Positions 32,417-42,340 of a DNA stretch of 64,000 nucleotides are shown piece after piece. The position numbers were made by a program, and so were the translations under genes. Positions within the stretch are counted from its first letter, which is position 1, and the number at the start of each line of letters is the position of its first letter. A model generated the notes under the pieces. It had not been told where the DNA came from and searched no databases. It saw only the letters and a list, made by a program, of their open reading frames with translations. Source of the DNA: Granulicella sp. (GTDB taxonomy: Bacteria > Acidobacteriota > Terriglobia > Terriglobales > Acidobacteriaceae); contig DAIDKF010000001.1 in NCBI GenBank assembly GCA_027450185.1, positions 1 through 64,000 of the forward strand, read 5' to 3'.

Positions 32417-32659
32417 CTACAGCGTGGGGGGTGCATGCTGCGCAATCTGCTCGGTCGTTACACCGATGTCGAAGCCGGTAAACAGGTCCGCGATCTGTTT
32501 GTCAGTGAAGCCGCGCTCGCGCAGCATGCGAATCTCGTTATGGAGCATGGCAATAACCTGGCTGGGGGTAAATCGTGCTTCTTCGGTACCGGCGGCCTGG
32601 CGCAACTCTTGAGCGGCGACTGCTACCTGCGCTGAGGTGTATGTGTTCTCGATTGCCAT
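32417..32659 (-). CDS. Conserved-looking small hypothetical protein
   Basis: 80 aa ORF; FTPSQVIAMLHNEIRMLRERGFTDKQIADLFTGFDIGVTTEQIAQ. Confidence 0.5.
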   Translation of the reverse strand: MAIENTYTSAQVAVAAQELRQAAGTEEARFTPSQVIAMLHNEIRMLRERGFTDKQIADLFTGFDIGVTTEQIAQHAPPTL

Positions 32660-32785
32660 GGTACGGCTCCTGGACCGTCAGTGATTGGAATGCTTCATCG
32701 GTGCTCCGGGTTGGTCGAGCTTCGCGCATCAATTCGGAAGTGTAAGCTTGAACAGTTGAAACAACTTTTCCATGGGGGGAATAAC

Positions 32786-33535
32786 ATGATTGTTATCGAT
32801 ACAGAGTATGTTGACCTGGCAACACCCACTGGCCCGATGCGAACCCACATTGTGCGGCCTGCCGCGCCTGGCCGCTACCCCGGCGTTCTGCTCTTCTCTG
32901 AGATCTTTCAGGTGACGGCGCCGATCCATCGCACGGCGCTCCAGTTAGCGGGCCACGGATATGTTGTCGCTGTGCCCGAGGTCTACCACGAGTATGAGCC
33001 GGCCGGCACCGTGCTCAAGTATGACCAGGCCGGCTCCGACCGGGGCAATGCACTGAAGACGACCAAGCCTGTACAGGCTTACGATGACGACGCGAGCGCA
33101 GCGCTTGAATACCTGGCCGGGCGAAGCGACTGCAACGGCCGCCTGGGTGTGATGGGCATCTGCATGGGCGGGCATCTTGCGTTTCGTGCCGCAATGAACC
33201 CTGGGGTCCTTGGCGCCGTGTGCTTCTATGCGACCGACATTCACAAGGGCGGACTTGGTGAAGGCATGAAGGACAACTCCATGGCCCGGGCAGGAGAGAT
33301 CAAGGGCGAACTACTCATGGTATGGGGCCGCCAGGACCCGCACATTCCCACCGAAGGACGCATGAAGGTTCTGGAACGGCTGAACGAGGTGGGAACGCGG
33401 CTGAACTGGCATGAGGTCAACGGCGCGCATGCGTTTCTGCGTGATGAAGGTGTGCGCTACGACCCCGATCTCGCCCGCTCGATGTTTGGCCTGGCGCTGG
33501 ATCTCTTTCACCGTACGATTGCGGTGGGAGCCTAG
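32786..33535 (+). CDS. Dienelactone hydrolase-family protein
   Basis: GRYPGVLLFSEIFQ; LGVMGICMGGHLAFRAA; HEVNGAHAFLRDEG. Start set at ATG 32786. Confidence 0.9.
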   Translation: MIVIDTEYVDLATPTGPMRTHIVRPAAPGRYPGVLLFSEIFQVTAPIHRTALQLAGHGYVVAVPEVYHEYEPAGTVLKYDQAGSDRGNALKTTKPVQAYDDDASAALEYLAGRSDCNGRLGVMGICMGGHLAFRAAMNPGVLGAVCFYATDIHKGGLGEGMKDNSMARAGEIKGELLMVWGRQDPHIPTEGRMKVLERLNEVGTRLNWHEVNGAHAFLRDEGVRYDPDLARSMFGLALDLFHRTIAVGA

Positions 33536-33561
33536 CGACAGCAGCACGTGATTCCTTGCTC

Positions 33562-34398
33562 TTACTCGATGTACTCCTTGAGCCAGGGATCTTGAGTGTG
33601 GGTTAACTCCAATGTCGCTCCGTCGAAGACGACCTTGCCCTCGTTGAGCACCAGAAACCGGGTGCTGGGGTCGATGCCGTGGTTCGGGATGGGCTCCATA
33701 TGGTGTTCCTGCATGTTGTAGCGGTGAGTCGCCAGCGTAAATGCGTCCTGTAGCCGATGGGTAATCAGCAGGCAGGTGGTGCGGGATACATCGCGCTGCT
33801 TGAGAACTAACTCGATGATGGTCATCGACGTGATCGGGTCGAGTCCGCCGGTTGGCGAATCGTAGAGGATGAGGTCGGGCCGTCCAATGATCGCGCGCGC
33901 AATGGATACGCGCCGCCGCATGCCGCCGCTCAGCTCCGACGGATACTTGTCGATCGCCTTATCGAGTTCCACAAAACTTAGTGCTTCCAGAACGCGTGCG
34001 TGGATCTCCTGGGGATCGACATGTTCCTCTTCGAGGCGGTAGGCCACGTTGTCTTCCACGTTGAGTGAATCAAACAGTGCGCTCTCCTGAAACACCATTC
34101 CGATGTGGGCGCGCATCTCGTACATATCGCGCTCCTTCATCGCTTGCAGAGATCGCCCAAAGACGCGAATCTCACCGCTGTCGGGTTCGAGCAGCCCATT
34201 TGCCAGCTTCATGAGTACGCTCTTGCCACCGCCTGCCGGCCCCAGCAGGATGCGCGTCTCGCCATGTGCCACCGAGAAGCTCACCTCGCTCAGCACCTGG
34301 TGGCCTTCAAATCCGATGGAGACGTTCTCGAACTCGAGCATGGGCTGGCCGCTGGCAAGAAACTCGGACATCTGCGGACTCATGACCGTTTCCGCCAT
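33562..34398 (-). CDS. ABC transporter ATP-binding protein (MlaF-like)
   Basis: Walker A LLGPAGGGKSVLMKL, signature LSGGMRRRVSIARAI, Walker B LILYDSPTGGLDP. Confidence 0.9.
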   Translation of the reverse strand: MAETVMSPQMSEFLASGQPMLEFENVSIGFEGHQVLSEVSFSVAHGETRILLGPAGGGKSVLMKLANGLLEPDSGEIRVFGRSLQAMKERDMYEMRAHIGMVFQESALFDSLNVEDNVAYRLEEEHVDPQEIHARVLEALSFVELDKAIDKYPSELSGGMRRRVSIARAIIGRPDLILYDSPTGGLDPITSMTIIELVLKQRDVSRTTCLLITHRLQDAFTLATHRYNMQEHHMEPIPNHGIDPSTRFLVLNEGKVVFDGATLELTHTQDPWLKEYIE

Positions 34399-34401
34399 CG
34401 C

Positions 34402-35181
34402 CTACCTTCCGAAGATCCCGATCATCAATTGCGTGACGAGAAAGTCCACCAGAATAATAATCACCGACGAGGCGACCACGGCCTGGGTTGTTGATTGGCC
34501 CACACCTCGGGTTCCGCCCGTTGTCCTCAACCCGTAGTAGCAGCCGATGGTAGCAATGATGAACCCGGAGAAGAGTGGCTTCACCAGCCCCTCGACGACA
34601 TCGCCATGCACCAGCGACATGTAGCCGGTGTGGAAGAACGTTCCCGCGTTTAGTTTCAGCATGGCGACCGACACAAATGCTCCACCCGCGATTCCGCATG
34701 CGTCCGAGATAATCGTGAGGAAGAACAGCATGAATACGGTTGCGACCAGTCTCGGAGTGACGAGCTTGCGAACCGGATCGGTACCCAGCGCACGCATGGC
34801 GTCAATCTGTTCGGAGACCTTCATTGAGCCCAGTTCGCTGGCCATTCCAGAAGCATTGCGGCCGGACACCATCAGCCCTGTCAGCACCGGGCCCAACTCC
34901 TTGACCATGGAAAGAGTGACGAGTTCGCCAGTCATATTGACTGCGCCAAACTCTTTGAGCGAGACGGCCGCCTGCAGTGCCAGCACGCAGCCGGTAAAAA
35001 AGCCCGTCAGCACCACAATTGGCAGGGAACCGACACCGATCGAGTCCATCTGGGTGTAGATGTCGGCCATATAGCGTGGCCGCGAGAAGACATCGCCGAT
35101 CGCTTGCGCGCAGAGCAGAGAATACTCCTGCACGGAGGCGACAAGGGTCTTAGCGTAGGCTTCTGGAGAGACAAATCTCAT
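34402..35181 (-). CDS. MlaE-family ABC permease
   Basis: IVVLTGFFTGCVLALQAAVSLKEFGA; ELGPVLTGLMVSGRNASGMASELGSMKVSEQIDAMRALGTDP. Confidence 0.92.
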   Translation of the reverse strand: MRFVSPEAYAKTLVASVQEYSLLCAQAIGDVFSRPRYMADIYTQMDSIGVGSLPIVVLTGFFTGCVLALQAAVSLKEFGAVNMTGELVTLSMVKELGPVLTGLMVSGRNASGMASELGSMKVSEQIDAMRALGTDPVRKLVTPRLVATVFMLFFLTIISDACGIAGGAFVSVAMLKLNAGTFFHTGYMSLVHGDVVEGLVKPLFSGFIIATIGCYYGLRTTGGTRGVGQSTTQAVVASSVIIILVDFLVTQLMIGIFGR

Positions 35182-35283
35182 GGGTTCGCGCTTGGCTCAG
35201 GGTATCAGATGCAACATGGACTGCTCCCGGTCGCATGTTCGGGAATGGCGTTCGAGAAGCCTCCGGGATGAGAAAATAAAAAG

Positions 35284-36411
35284 ATGGCCCCTGCTGCAAA
35301 CCAGACCGCTGGCCGGACGATGAGAGCAGCTGTTCTTCGTGGTCAGGAAGACCTGCGCGTCGAGGACGTCGCTGTCCCCAGTGCTGGCCCTGGTGAACTG
35401 GTGCTGCGCGTTGGTGCCGCTCTGACGTGCGGGACTGACCTGAAGGTGTACCGCCGCGGGTACCACGCGAAGATGCTGACGCTCGACCGTCTCTTCGGGC
35501 ACGAACTGGCCGGCACGGTGGTGGAGGTTGGCGACGGAGCGGCGAGCTTCGCGATCGGTGACCGTGTCCTCCCGCTTAACTCCGCGCCTTGCGATGCGTG
35601 CTTCTACTGCCGCAACCAGCAACAGAATCTTTGCGACGACCTCCTCTTCAACAACGGGGCGTATGCGGAGTTCATCCGAATCCCTGCGCGCATCGTCGAA
35701 AAAAATACGCTACGCATTCCCGAGGCGATGCCCTTTGAATATGCCGCGCTGACCGAGCCACTGGCGTGCGTGCTGCGCGGACTGGAAGAGTCAAACGCTC
35801 GCGCCGGGCAGACCGCCATTGTTCTCGGCGCGGGGCCTATCGGCCTGCTGTTCATCCATGCGGCGTCGCTCATGGGCCTACACGTTATCGCAGTGGTCAA
35901 GCGCAAGGACCAGATCGCCACTGCACAACACTTCGGCGCCGAGCAGGTTGTACGTATCCAGGACGTCCCCGATCCGGTTGCGGCAGCGCGTGCTCTCACC
36001 CCGGAAAGCCGTGGCGCAGACATCGTATTCGAAGCCGTTGCCACTCCTGAGGCATGGCAGTGGGCGGTGCAGATGGCGCGCAAGGGCGGCCTAGTCAATC
36101 TCTTTGGGGGCCCGCCCAGCGGCACCTCCGTCTCGCTTGATACCAATCTCATCCACTACTCCGACCTGACCCTCAAAGCCAGCTTCCACCACACACCTGC
36201 AACTGCGCGCCGTGCGTTTGAGATGCTTGCGTCTGGCCGCTTTAACTGCCAGGACTTCCTCACTGGCACGGCCACCATTGAAGACTTGCCCAATGTATTT
36301 CGCCGCATGCTCACGCGTCCTGCGGACGGTATCGCGGCGGAGATCAAGACGGCTATCTTTCCCAGTGCTCACACTTCGCAGTCCGTCGCAGCAATTGAGG
36401 AGCCGGGATGA
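35284..36411 (+). CDS. Zinc-dependent medium-chain alcohol dehydrogenase
   Basis: CGTDLKVYRRG; FGHELAGTVVEVG; CDACFYCRNQQQNLC; stop overlaps the hpnC start. Confidence 0.88.
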   Translation: MAPAANQTAGRTMRAAVLRGQEDLRVEDVAVPSAGPGELVLRVGAALTCGTDLKVYRRGYHAKMLTLDRLFGHELAGTVVEVGDGAASFAIGDRVLPLNSAPCDACFYCRNQQQNLCDDLLFNNGAYAEFIRIPARIVEKNTLRIPEAMPFEYAALTEPLACVLRGLEESNARAGQTAIVLGAGPIGLLFIHAASLMGLHVIAVVKRKDQIATAQHFGAEQVVRIQDVPDPVAAARALTPESRGADIVFEAVATPEAWQWAVQMARKGGLVNLFGGPPSGTSVSLDTNLIHYSDLTLKASFHHTPATARRAFEMLASGRFNCQDFLTGTATIEDLPNVFRRMLTRPADGIAAEIKTAIFPSAHTSQSVAAIEEPG

Positions 36412-37403
36412 CCACCCTCGCCAACGTGACTTCCGCGCCGTCCTCACCGATAGATGACCGCCTGCCCGGTGCGCCCGAACTCTATCTCACTCCAGCCGTT
36501 CGCCCGTCGCTTGTGGAAGCGCAGGCATGGTGCAAGACACTCGCGACCACTCACTATGAGAACTTCCACGTTGCAACGTTCTTCCTTCCCGCTGCGCTGC
36601 GTCCGCACTTTCACAGCATCTATGCCTTCTGTCGCACCTCGGACGATCTTGGCGATGAAGTAGCAGACACCACCACGGCCACGCGCCTGCTCGCCGAGTG
36701 GCGCGCGATGCTCCATCAGTGCTTCGTCGACCCTGGCAGTTCGCGTCATCCGGTCTACGTAGCCCTGCATCCCACGATTGTGCAGTGCAACCTCCCGATG
36801 CAGCCGTTTGACGACCTCATCTCTGCCTTCGAGCAGGATCAGGTCTACACTCATCACGAATCGCTGGCTACTCTCGAGCACTACTCGCGCTACTCGGCCA
36901 ACCCTGTTGGCCGCCTGGTTCTTCTTGTCAGCGGCTACCGCTCCGAAGAGCTCATGCAGCTCTCTGACGACATCTGCACCGGCCTTCAACTAGCCAATTT
37001 TTATCAGGACGTCGTAGAAGACCGTGGCCGCGGCCGGCGTTACATCCCTGCTGACGCCATGCGGCGCTTCGCCGTCACTGACGAGCAACTCATCGCTCGA
37101 CGATTCGATTTCAACGTCCGCGCTATGATGCAATTCCTGGTCGCTGACGCGCGCGAACGCCTTACCCGCGGCCAGCAGATCACCAGCCTTGTCTCCCGTG
37201 ATCTAGCGTCGACACTACAGCTCTTCGTCAACGGCGGCCATGCCATTCTCGACGCAATCGCTGCGCAGGACTATGACACCCTCCGCTCCCGCCCCGTCGT
37301 AACCAAGGCAGCAAAGCTTCGCCTACTCGGTGGAGCGCTTGCTGGAAAGCTCACCTCATCCCTGCTGCCGTCGCGAGGAGCAGCCAAGGGCCGGCCCGCA
37401 TGA
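36408..37403 (+). CDS. hpnC: Squalene synthase HpnC (hydroxysqualene synthase type)
   Basis: HYENFHVATFFLPAALRPHFHSIYAFCRTSDDLGDE; LQLANFYQDVVEDRGRGRRYIP. Confidence 0.9.
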   Translation: MTTLANVTSAPSSPIDDRLPGAPELYLTPAVRPSLVEAQAWCKTLATTHYENFHVATFFLPAALRPHFHSIYAFCRTSDDLGDEVADTTTATRLLAEWRAMLHQCFVDPGSSRHPVYVALHPTIVQCNLPMQPFDDLISAFEQDQVYTHHESLATLEHYSRYSANPVGRLVLLVSGYRSEELMQLSDDICTGLQLANFYQDVVEDRGRGRRYIPADAMRRFAVTDEQLIARRFDFNVRAMMQFLVADARERLTRGQQITSLVSRDLASTLQLFVNGGHAILDAIAAQDYDTLRSRPVVTKAAKLRLLGGALAGKLTSSLLPSRGAAKGRPA

Positions 37404-38356
37404 GCGCCGCACAGTCTCCCGAAATCAGCGCGGCGTACGCAGCTTGCCGTGCTATCGCCAAACGCGAAGCTAAAAATTTCTACTACTCTTTCCGCGTCCT
37501 TCCCCAGCACAAGTCCGACGCCATGTGCGCGGTCTACGCCTTCATGCGTAAGGCCGATGATCTCGCGGACGACGAATCCATCTCGCTTGACGCGCGCCGT
37601 GAAGCCATGGCCACCTGGACCGCCGCCTGGCGCGCCTCCCGCGCCGCATCCAGCGAAGATCCCATCTTCCTTGCGCTCAACGATACGCAGCAACGCTTCG
37701 CCATCTCTGACGATCTTCTTGAGCAACTGGTCGCCGGAACCACTCTCGACCTCCAGACAGAGTCCGATGGCGTTCACACCTTCGAAGTCCCCAGTCCCAG
37801 CGGTGTGCCTCGCACTGTCCAAATCTACGATAGCGTAGCGGCGCTCCATCATTACTGCTACCTCGTGGCCTCCGTCGTAGGACTGGTCTGCATCCGCATC
37901 TTTGGTTACACCGACCGCCGTGCTGACCAGTTTGCTATCGACACCGGCATCGCCTTTCAACTCACCAACATCCTCCGCGACGTGAGAGAAGACGCAGACC
38001 GTGGCCGCATCTATCTCCCAGCCGATCTGCTCCATGACAACGCTGTCGCCCCTGAGCGCATCCTCGCTCTCGCCTCTGGAGAGCCCCTCCAATCGAACGA
38101 ACTCGCTCTTCTACGAGGCATTGAACTGCACGCTCAAGCACTCTATCGCAGCGCCGATCAGCTCATTCCGCTGCTTGACGCCGATGCGCGTCCAGCCATG
38201 CGCGTCCTCGTTCGCATCTACCACGAGCTGCTCGACCGCATCGCGGCCGATCGAGGCGCTGTCTTTTGCAAGCGCGTCTCCGTCTCCACGGCGCGGAAGC
38301 TCAGCATTCTTGCGATCGGCATCCTCCAATCGTTTAAGGTCAGGCTGGTCGGATGA
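37400..38356 (+). CDS. hpnD: Presqualene diphosphate synthase HpnD
   Basis: REAKNFYYSFRVLPQHKSDAMCAVYAFMRKADDLADDE; AFQLTNILRDVREDADRGRIYLP. Confidence 0.92.
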   Translation: MSAAQSPEISAAYAACRAIAKREAKNFYYSFRVLPQHKSDAMCAVYAFMRKADDLADDESISLDARREAMATWTAAWRASRAASSEDPIFLALNDTQQRFAISDDLLEQLVAGTTLDLQTESDGVHTFEVPSPSGVPRTVQIYDSVAALHHYCYLVASVVGLVCIRIFGYTDRRADQFAIDTGIAFQLTNILRDVREDADRGRIYLPADLLHDNAVAPERILALASGEPLQSNELALLRGIELHAQALYRSADQLIPLLDADARPAMRVLVRIYHELLDRIAADRGAVFCKRVSVSTARKLSILAIGILQSFKVRLVG

Positions 38357-39813
38357 GCGCGCACAGGACTACCGATGACGTCGATGTTGTGATTGCCGGC
38401 GCAGGTGCCGCAGGGCTTGCAGCAGCCGTAGCTCTCTCTGGTGCGGGGGCAAAGGTCGCCTTGCTTGAGCGCAAGCCATTTTTCGGTGGCCGCGCGTACT
38501 CCTACGCGCATCCTGCGCTCGATGAGGTCATTGACTCTCAGCACGTTCTGCTCGGCTGCTGTACCAACCTCATCGACCTCTGCAATCTCTCTGGCGCAAG
38601 TCGACATATTCGCTGGTACGACAGCATTACATTTCTGGAGCCCGGGACTGAAGCCTCTTCGTCGGAGACCAAGCCGTCTCGACGAAGCGACATCTGTCCG
38701 GGCCTGTTACCATCGCCCGGCCACTCCGCGCTCAGCTTTCTCCGTGCGCCGATGCTCTCGCTTGCGGACAAATCACGCATCGCTCTGGGCCTGCTCGACT
38801 TCCTCCGCGCCTACCCCACCATTGACGACGAGCCTTTTTCCGCCTGGCTGCAGCGAACCCATCAAACCGACCGCGCGATCCGCCACTTCTGGGAGCCCAT
38901 CATCGTCGGCACGCTCAACGACACGTTCGACCGCTGCTCCACTCGCTACGCCGGCCAGGTCTTTCACGAGTCCTTTATGAAGTCGGCCGAGGGCGGCCGA
39001 CTCGGCATCCCGTCGCAGCCTCTCTCTGAGTTCTACTCGTCTGTTGCCCGGCTGGCGGAGCATCAGGGAACCAGCCTGCATCTGCGCTGCAGCATCGACC
39101 GTATCGAGCAGCTTCCCGGCAGCGTCTGGAAGGTGACGGCCTCCGACGGCACCATCCATCGCGCTCCCAACCTGCTTCTCGCGCTTCCGTTCGAACAGAC
39201 TGCCCGCCTCCTCACTACGCTACCGGACGCCTCGGAGCATCGCCAGCGCATCGTGCCTTCGCTCGCACACTTCACCCATGCGCCCATTACTACCATCCAC
39301 CTGTGGTTCGATCGCACCATTACCGATCTTGATCACGCGGCGCTACTCGACACACGCATACAGTGGATGTTCAACAAGACCCTCATCCGTCGCTTTGAAA
39401 CAAGTCAGGCGGCTACGCCCGGCCAATACCTCGAGTTGGTCATCAGCGCTTCTTTCCCAGAGCTGCAACAGCCTCGTGAAGAGATTCTCGCGGCTGCGCT
39501 AGCCGAACTCGCACGCTTCTTTCCAGGCGTTCGCGCAGCCAAACTTCTAAAAGCCGGTGTTCTCAAAGAAGCTCGCGCCACGTTCTCGGTCACCCCGGGA
39601 TTGGACTGCTTCCGCCCCGCAGCCGATGCTCCGGGCGACGGTCTCTACCTGGCGGGCGACTGGACGCTCTCCGGCTGGCCATCGACTATGGAAGGCGCTG
39701 TTCGCAGCGGCCGTCTCGCCGCCGAATCCATTGCCCGCGCCGCCGGCAACGCTGCCGAGTTTCTGACGCCAGCCCTGCCCGCCGCTGGCTTGATGAAGTT
39801 CTTCGCCCGCTAG
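38353..39813 (+). CDS. hpnE: Hydroxysqualene dehydroxylase HpnE
   Basis: DVVIAGAGAAGLAAAVALSGAGAKVALLERKPFFGGRAYSY; YLAGDWTLSGWPSTMEGAVRSGRLAAESI. Confidence 0.92.
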   Translation: MSAHRTTDDVDVVIAGAGAAGLAAAVALSGAGAKVALLERKPFFGGRAYSYAHPALDEVIDSQHVLLGCCTNLIDLCNLSGASRHIRWYDSITFLEPGTEASSSETKPSRRSDICPGLLPSPGHSALSFLRAPMLSLADKSRIALGLLDFLRAYPTIDDEPFSAWLQRTHQTDRAIRHFWEPIIVGTLNDTFDRCSTRYAGQVFHESFMKSAEGGRLGIPSQPLSEFYSSVARLAEHQGTSLHLRCSIDRIEQLPGSVWKVTASDGTIHRAPNLLLALPFEQTARLLTTLPDASEHRQRIVPSLAHFTHAPITTIHLWFDRTITDLDHAALLDTRIQWMFNKTLIRRFETSQAATPGQYLELVISASFPELQQPREEILAAALAELARFFPGVRAAKLLKAGVLKEARATFSVTPGLDCFRPAADAPGDGLYLAGDWTLSGWPSTMEGAVRSGRLAAESIARAAGNAAEFLTPALPAAGLMKFFAR

Positions 39814-40199
39814 CGCGCCAGCAAAATCACGCCTACCACCACACAAATGGTCGCCAGCCATCGCCGCCGGTCTACCTTCTCGTGTAGAAAGAACTTTGCC
39901 GCAATTGCGTTTCCGATATAAGTAAGTGCAGCAATCGCCGGCCCTGCCAGCGAGAGATTTGCAATACTCAGAGCGAACAGCATTGAGAAGAAGTTCAGCG
40001 CCATACAGAGTGCGCCGGTTACAAACCGCGCATTCGTGAGCACGGATCCAATCGTCCCTCCGAGTCCATGCAGTGCCCTAATATCATCCAGGTCACCAAG
40101 CTGCCGCATCCCCGAGGCAATCATCACCTCGCCAATGACCGCCAGTGCCGCCACAAACAAAATCGCAGACCACACATGTACCACCGGCGATAGTGTCAT
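39810..40199 (-). CDS. Half-size EamA/SMR-like membrane protein
   Basis: 129 aa, 4 TM; LSLAGPAIAALTYIGNAIAAKFFLHEKVDRRRWLATICVVVGVILL. Confidence 0.75.
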   Translation of the reverse strand: MTLSPVVHVWSAILFVAALAVIGEVMIASGMRQLGDLDDIRALHGLGGTIGSVLTNARFVTGALCMALNFFSMLFALSIANLSLAGPAIAALTYIGNAIAAKFFLHEKVDRRRWLATICVVVGVILLAR

Positions 40200-40624
40200 C
40201 GGCCTGCCCCTGCATCCATCTGGTCAAGCTCCGGATGCTCCGTGCGGGATGGGCCGCCAGCCACGAAGCCCACGGCGCACACGATCAGCAGAATTCCGAT
40301 CCACCGGGACAGCGATAAGTGCTCGTGCAGCCAGTAGCGTCCCATCAGAGCAATCACCACGTAGCCGAAGGCCGTCGCCGGCATCACGAAGGTGAGATCT
40401 GCCCAGCTCAATGCTGTCGTGTATGTCGCAAAAAAACCGATGAGCAATAAAATCCCGATGTCGACATAGGGGTTGAACAGGGCATGCCACAGGAGGCCGA
40501 GGTGATGCATGTTCACCGCACCAACCTGTTCCATGCCGCGTTTCAGAAACGAATCGCCAACGGATGCGGTCAGCATAATGGCCAGTAAAATCGCATACTG
40601 CGACGGTTTGAGAACGTGTTTCAC
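40196..40624 (-). CDS. Half-size EamA/SMR-like membrane protein, paired with the preceding one
   Basis: 142 aa, 4 TM; ALSWADLTFVMPATAFGYVVIALMGRYWLHEHLSLSRWIGILLIVCAVGFV; 4-nt overlap with 39810-40199. Confidence 0.75.
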   Translation of the reverse strand: MKHVLKPSQYAILLAIMLTASVGDSFLKRGMEQVGAVNMHHLGLLWHALFNPYVDIGILLLIGFFATYTTALSWADLTFVMPATAFGYVVIALMGRYWLHEHLSLSRWIGILLIVCAVGFVAGGPSRTEHPELDQMDAGAGR

Positions 40625-40664
40625 GCAAATCCCTTCTGCTGCTCCATCAAAGGATGTTTACTCC

Positions 40665-40700
40665 AAAGAAAAAGGCGGCCAGCGGAGTGCGCCGGCCGCC
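40665..40700 (-). terminator. Rho-independent terminator of the hpnJ gene
   Basis: Minus strand GGCGGCC...GGCCGCC followed by TTTTTCTTT. Confidence 0.8.
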
Positions 40701-40719
40701 CCTCGATCATCAACAAAAA

Positions 40720-42213
40720 CTATACGTTTGCGCTGGCACCCTTGAGTGCATTTGCTTCCTTCTTGGCACGTGACGCCTTGTTCCGCTGCGAACGCAGCTT
40801 CATGAACGCCTTGGCCTCGACATACAGCCGCGGCACATCCCGGTTTACGACGGCCTTCCACACCACGCGGAACGCCGCCTTTGGGCGGAAGTAGTACTCG
40901 TCGTAAAACTTGTGCACCATCTCCATCACGTACTCGGTGGGCAGGCCCGGATATTCGATGTGCGCCATCTGATGGCCGCCGCCATCCTCCATCTTTTCGT
41001 TGGTGATGAAGTCATTGCGTTTGGCGAAATCATAGAACTCGGTGCCGGGATACGCATGGGCGACAGAGACCTGGATCGTTTCACAATCCAGCGTCTTGGC
41101 AAAATTGATGGTGTTGCGGATCGACTCCTTGGTCTCACCCGGCAGCCCAAGAATAAAGTCAGCATGGATGATCAGCCCGAGGTCGTGGCAGTCCTTGACG
41201 AACTCGCGCGCGCGCTCAACTGTTGCACCCTTCTTGATATTTTTCAGGATCTGGGGATCGCCGGACTCGAAGCCCACGATCAGGAGCCGGCAACCGGCCT
41301 CCTTCATCGCCTTCAGTGTGTCACGATCGGTCGTTACGCGCGACGTGCAACTCCACGTAATGCCCAGCGGCTTCAGCTTCTCGCAAAGCTCAATCGTTCT
41401 GCCCTTCTGGATGTTGAAGGTATCGTCGTCAAAGAAAAACTCCTTCACGTGGGGAAAGTTCTGCTTGGCCCACGCCATCTCTGCGGCAACGTCATCGGTG
41501 GAGCGCTTGCGCCATGCGTGGCCGCTCAGCGTCTGTGGCCACAGGCAGAATGTACACTGCGCCGGGCAGCCCCGTGTTGAGTACAGGGATATATACGGAT
41601 GCAGTAGGAACGGAACGTTGTACCGCGTCACATCCATGTCGCGTGCGTAGATCTTCGTTGCCCATGGCATCGCATCCAGGTCTTCCACCTGCGGACGATC
41701 CGGGTTGTGCTGGATCACTCCGCTCGCATCAGAATTCCCAGATCCGTTTCGGATTTTATAGCTGATGCCGAGAATCTCATTGAGCGGCTTGCCGTTGGCA
41801 AACTCCACGACCGAGAAGTCGAATTCGCGGCGACAGATAAAGTCGAGCACCTCGCACTCGTTGAGTGCACGATCCGGGTCGGTGGTTACCGGCGGCCCGA
41901 CAAAACAGATCTTGATCGCCGGGTTCGCCTTTTTGATGGCGCGGGCCAGCGCATGATCTCCGGACCACCCTACAGTTGACGTGAACAGCACGAGAAACTC
42001 GTAACCCTTGGCGATCTCGATGGTCTCCTCCGCGCTGACATGGTGAGGCGGTGCGTCGAGCAGCCTGGAGCCTTCCAGCATTCCGGCCGGATAAGCCAAC
42101 CACACGGGATACCAGTAAGACTCGATCTCACGAGTCGCGGGCCAGCGGGAGCTGGCGCCACCGTCGAAGTTTTCAAAGGAAGGCGGGTTTAGGAGAAGCG
42201 TTTTGAGCGGCAT
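40720..42213 (-). CDS. hpnJ: Hopanoid-associated B12-binding radical SAM protein HpnJ
   Basis: MPLKTLLLNPPSFENFDGGASSRWPATREIESYWYPVWLAYPAGMLEGSRLLDAP; radical SAM CPAQCTFCLWPQT. Confidence 0.93.
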   Translation of the reverse strand: MPLKTLLLNPPSFENFDGGASSRWPATREIESYWYPVWLAYPAGMLEGSRLLDAPPHHVSAEETIEIAKGYEFLVLFTSTVGWSGDHALARAIKKANPAIKICFVGPPVTTDPDRALNECEVLDFICRREFDFSVVEFANGKPLNEILGISYKIRNGSGNSDASGVIQHNPDRPQVEDLDAMPWATKIYARDMDVTRYNVPFLLHPYISLYSTRGCPAQCTFCLWPQTLSGHAWRKRSTDDVAAEMAWAKQNFPHVKEFFFDDDTFNIQKGRTIELCEKLKPLGITWSCTSRVTTDRDTLKAMKEAGCRLLIVGFESGDPQILKNIKKGATVERAREFVKDCHDLGLIIHADFILGLPGETKESIRNTINFAKTLDCETIQVSVAHAYPGTEFYDFAKRNDFITNEKMEDGGGHQMAHIEYPGLPTEYVMEMVHKFYDEYYFRPKAAFRVVWKAVVNRDVPRLYVEAKAFMKLRSQRNKASRAKKEANALKGASANV

Positions 42214-42340
42214 AATATGACCTTCAGTTTATCACTTTGTCCCCAGAAAAGATTGATCAGATGGGCCTGTCGGCACATTGTGCGCTGGTCTGCGGCGTGT
42301 TGTGCTGCGTGTAGAATGATCCGCCATCAGATCATTGCAA

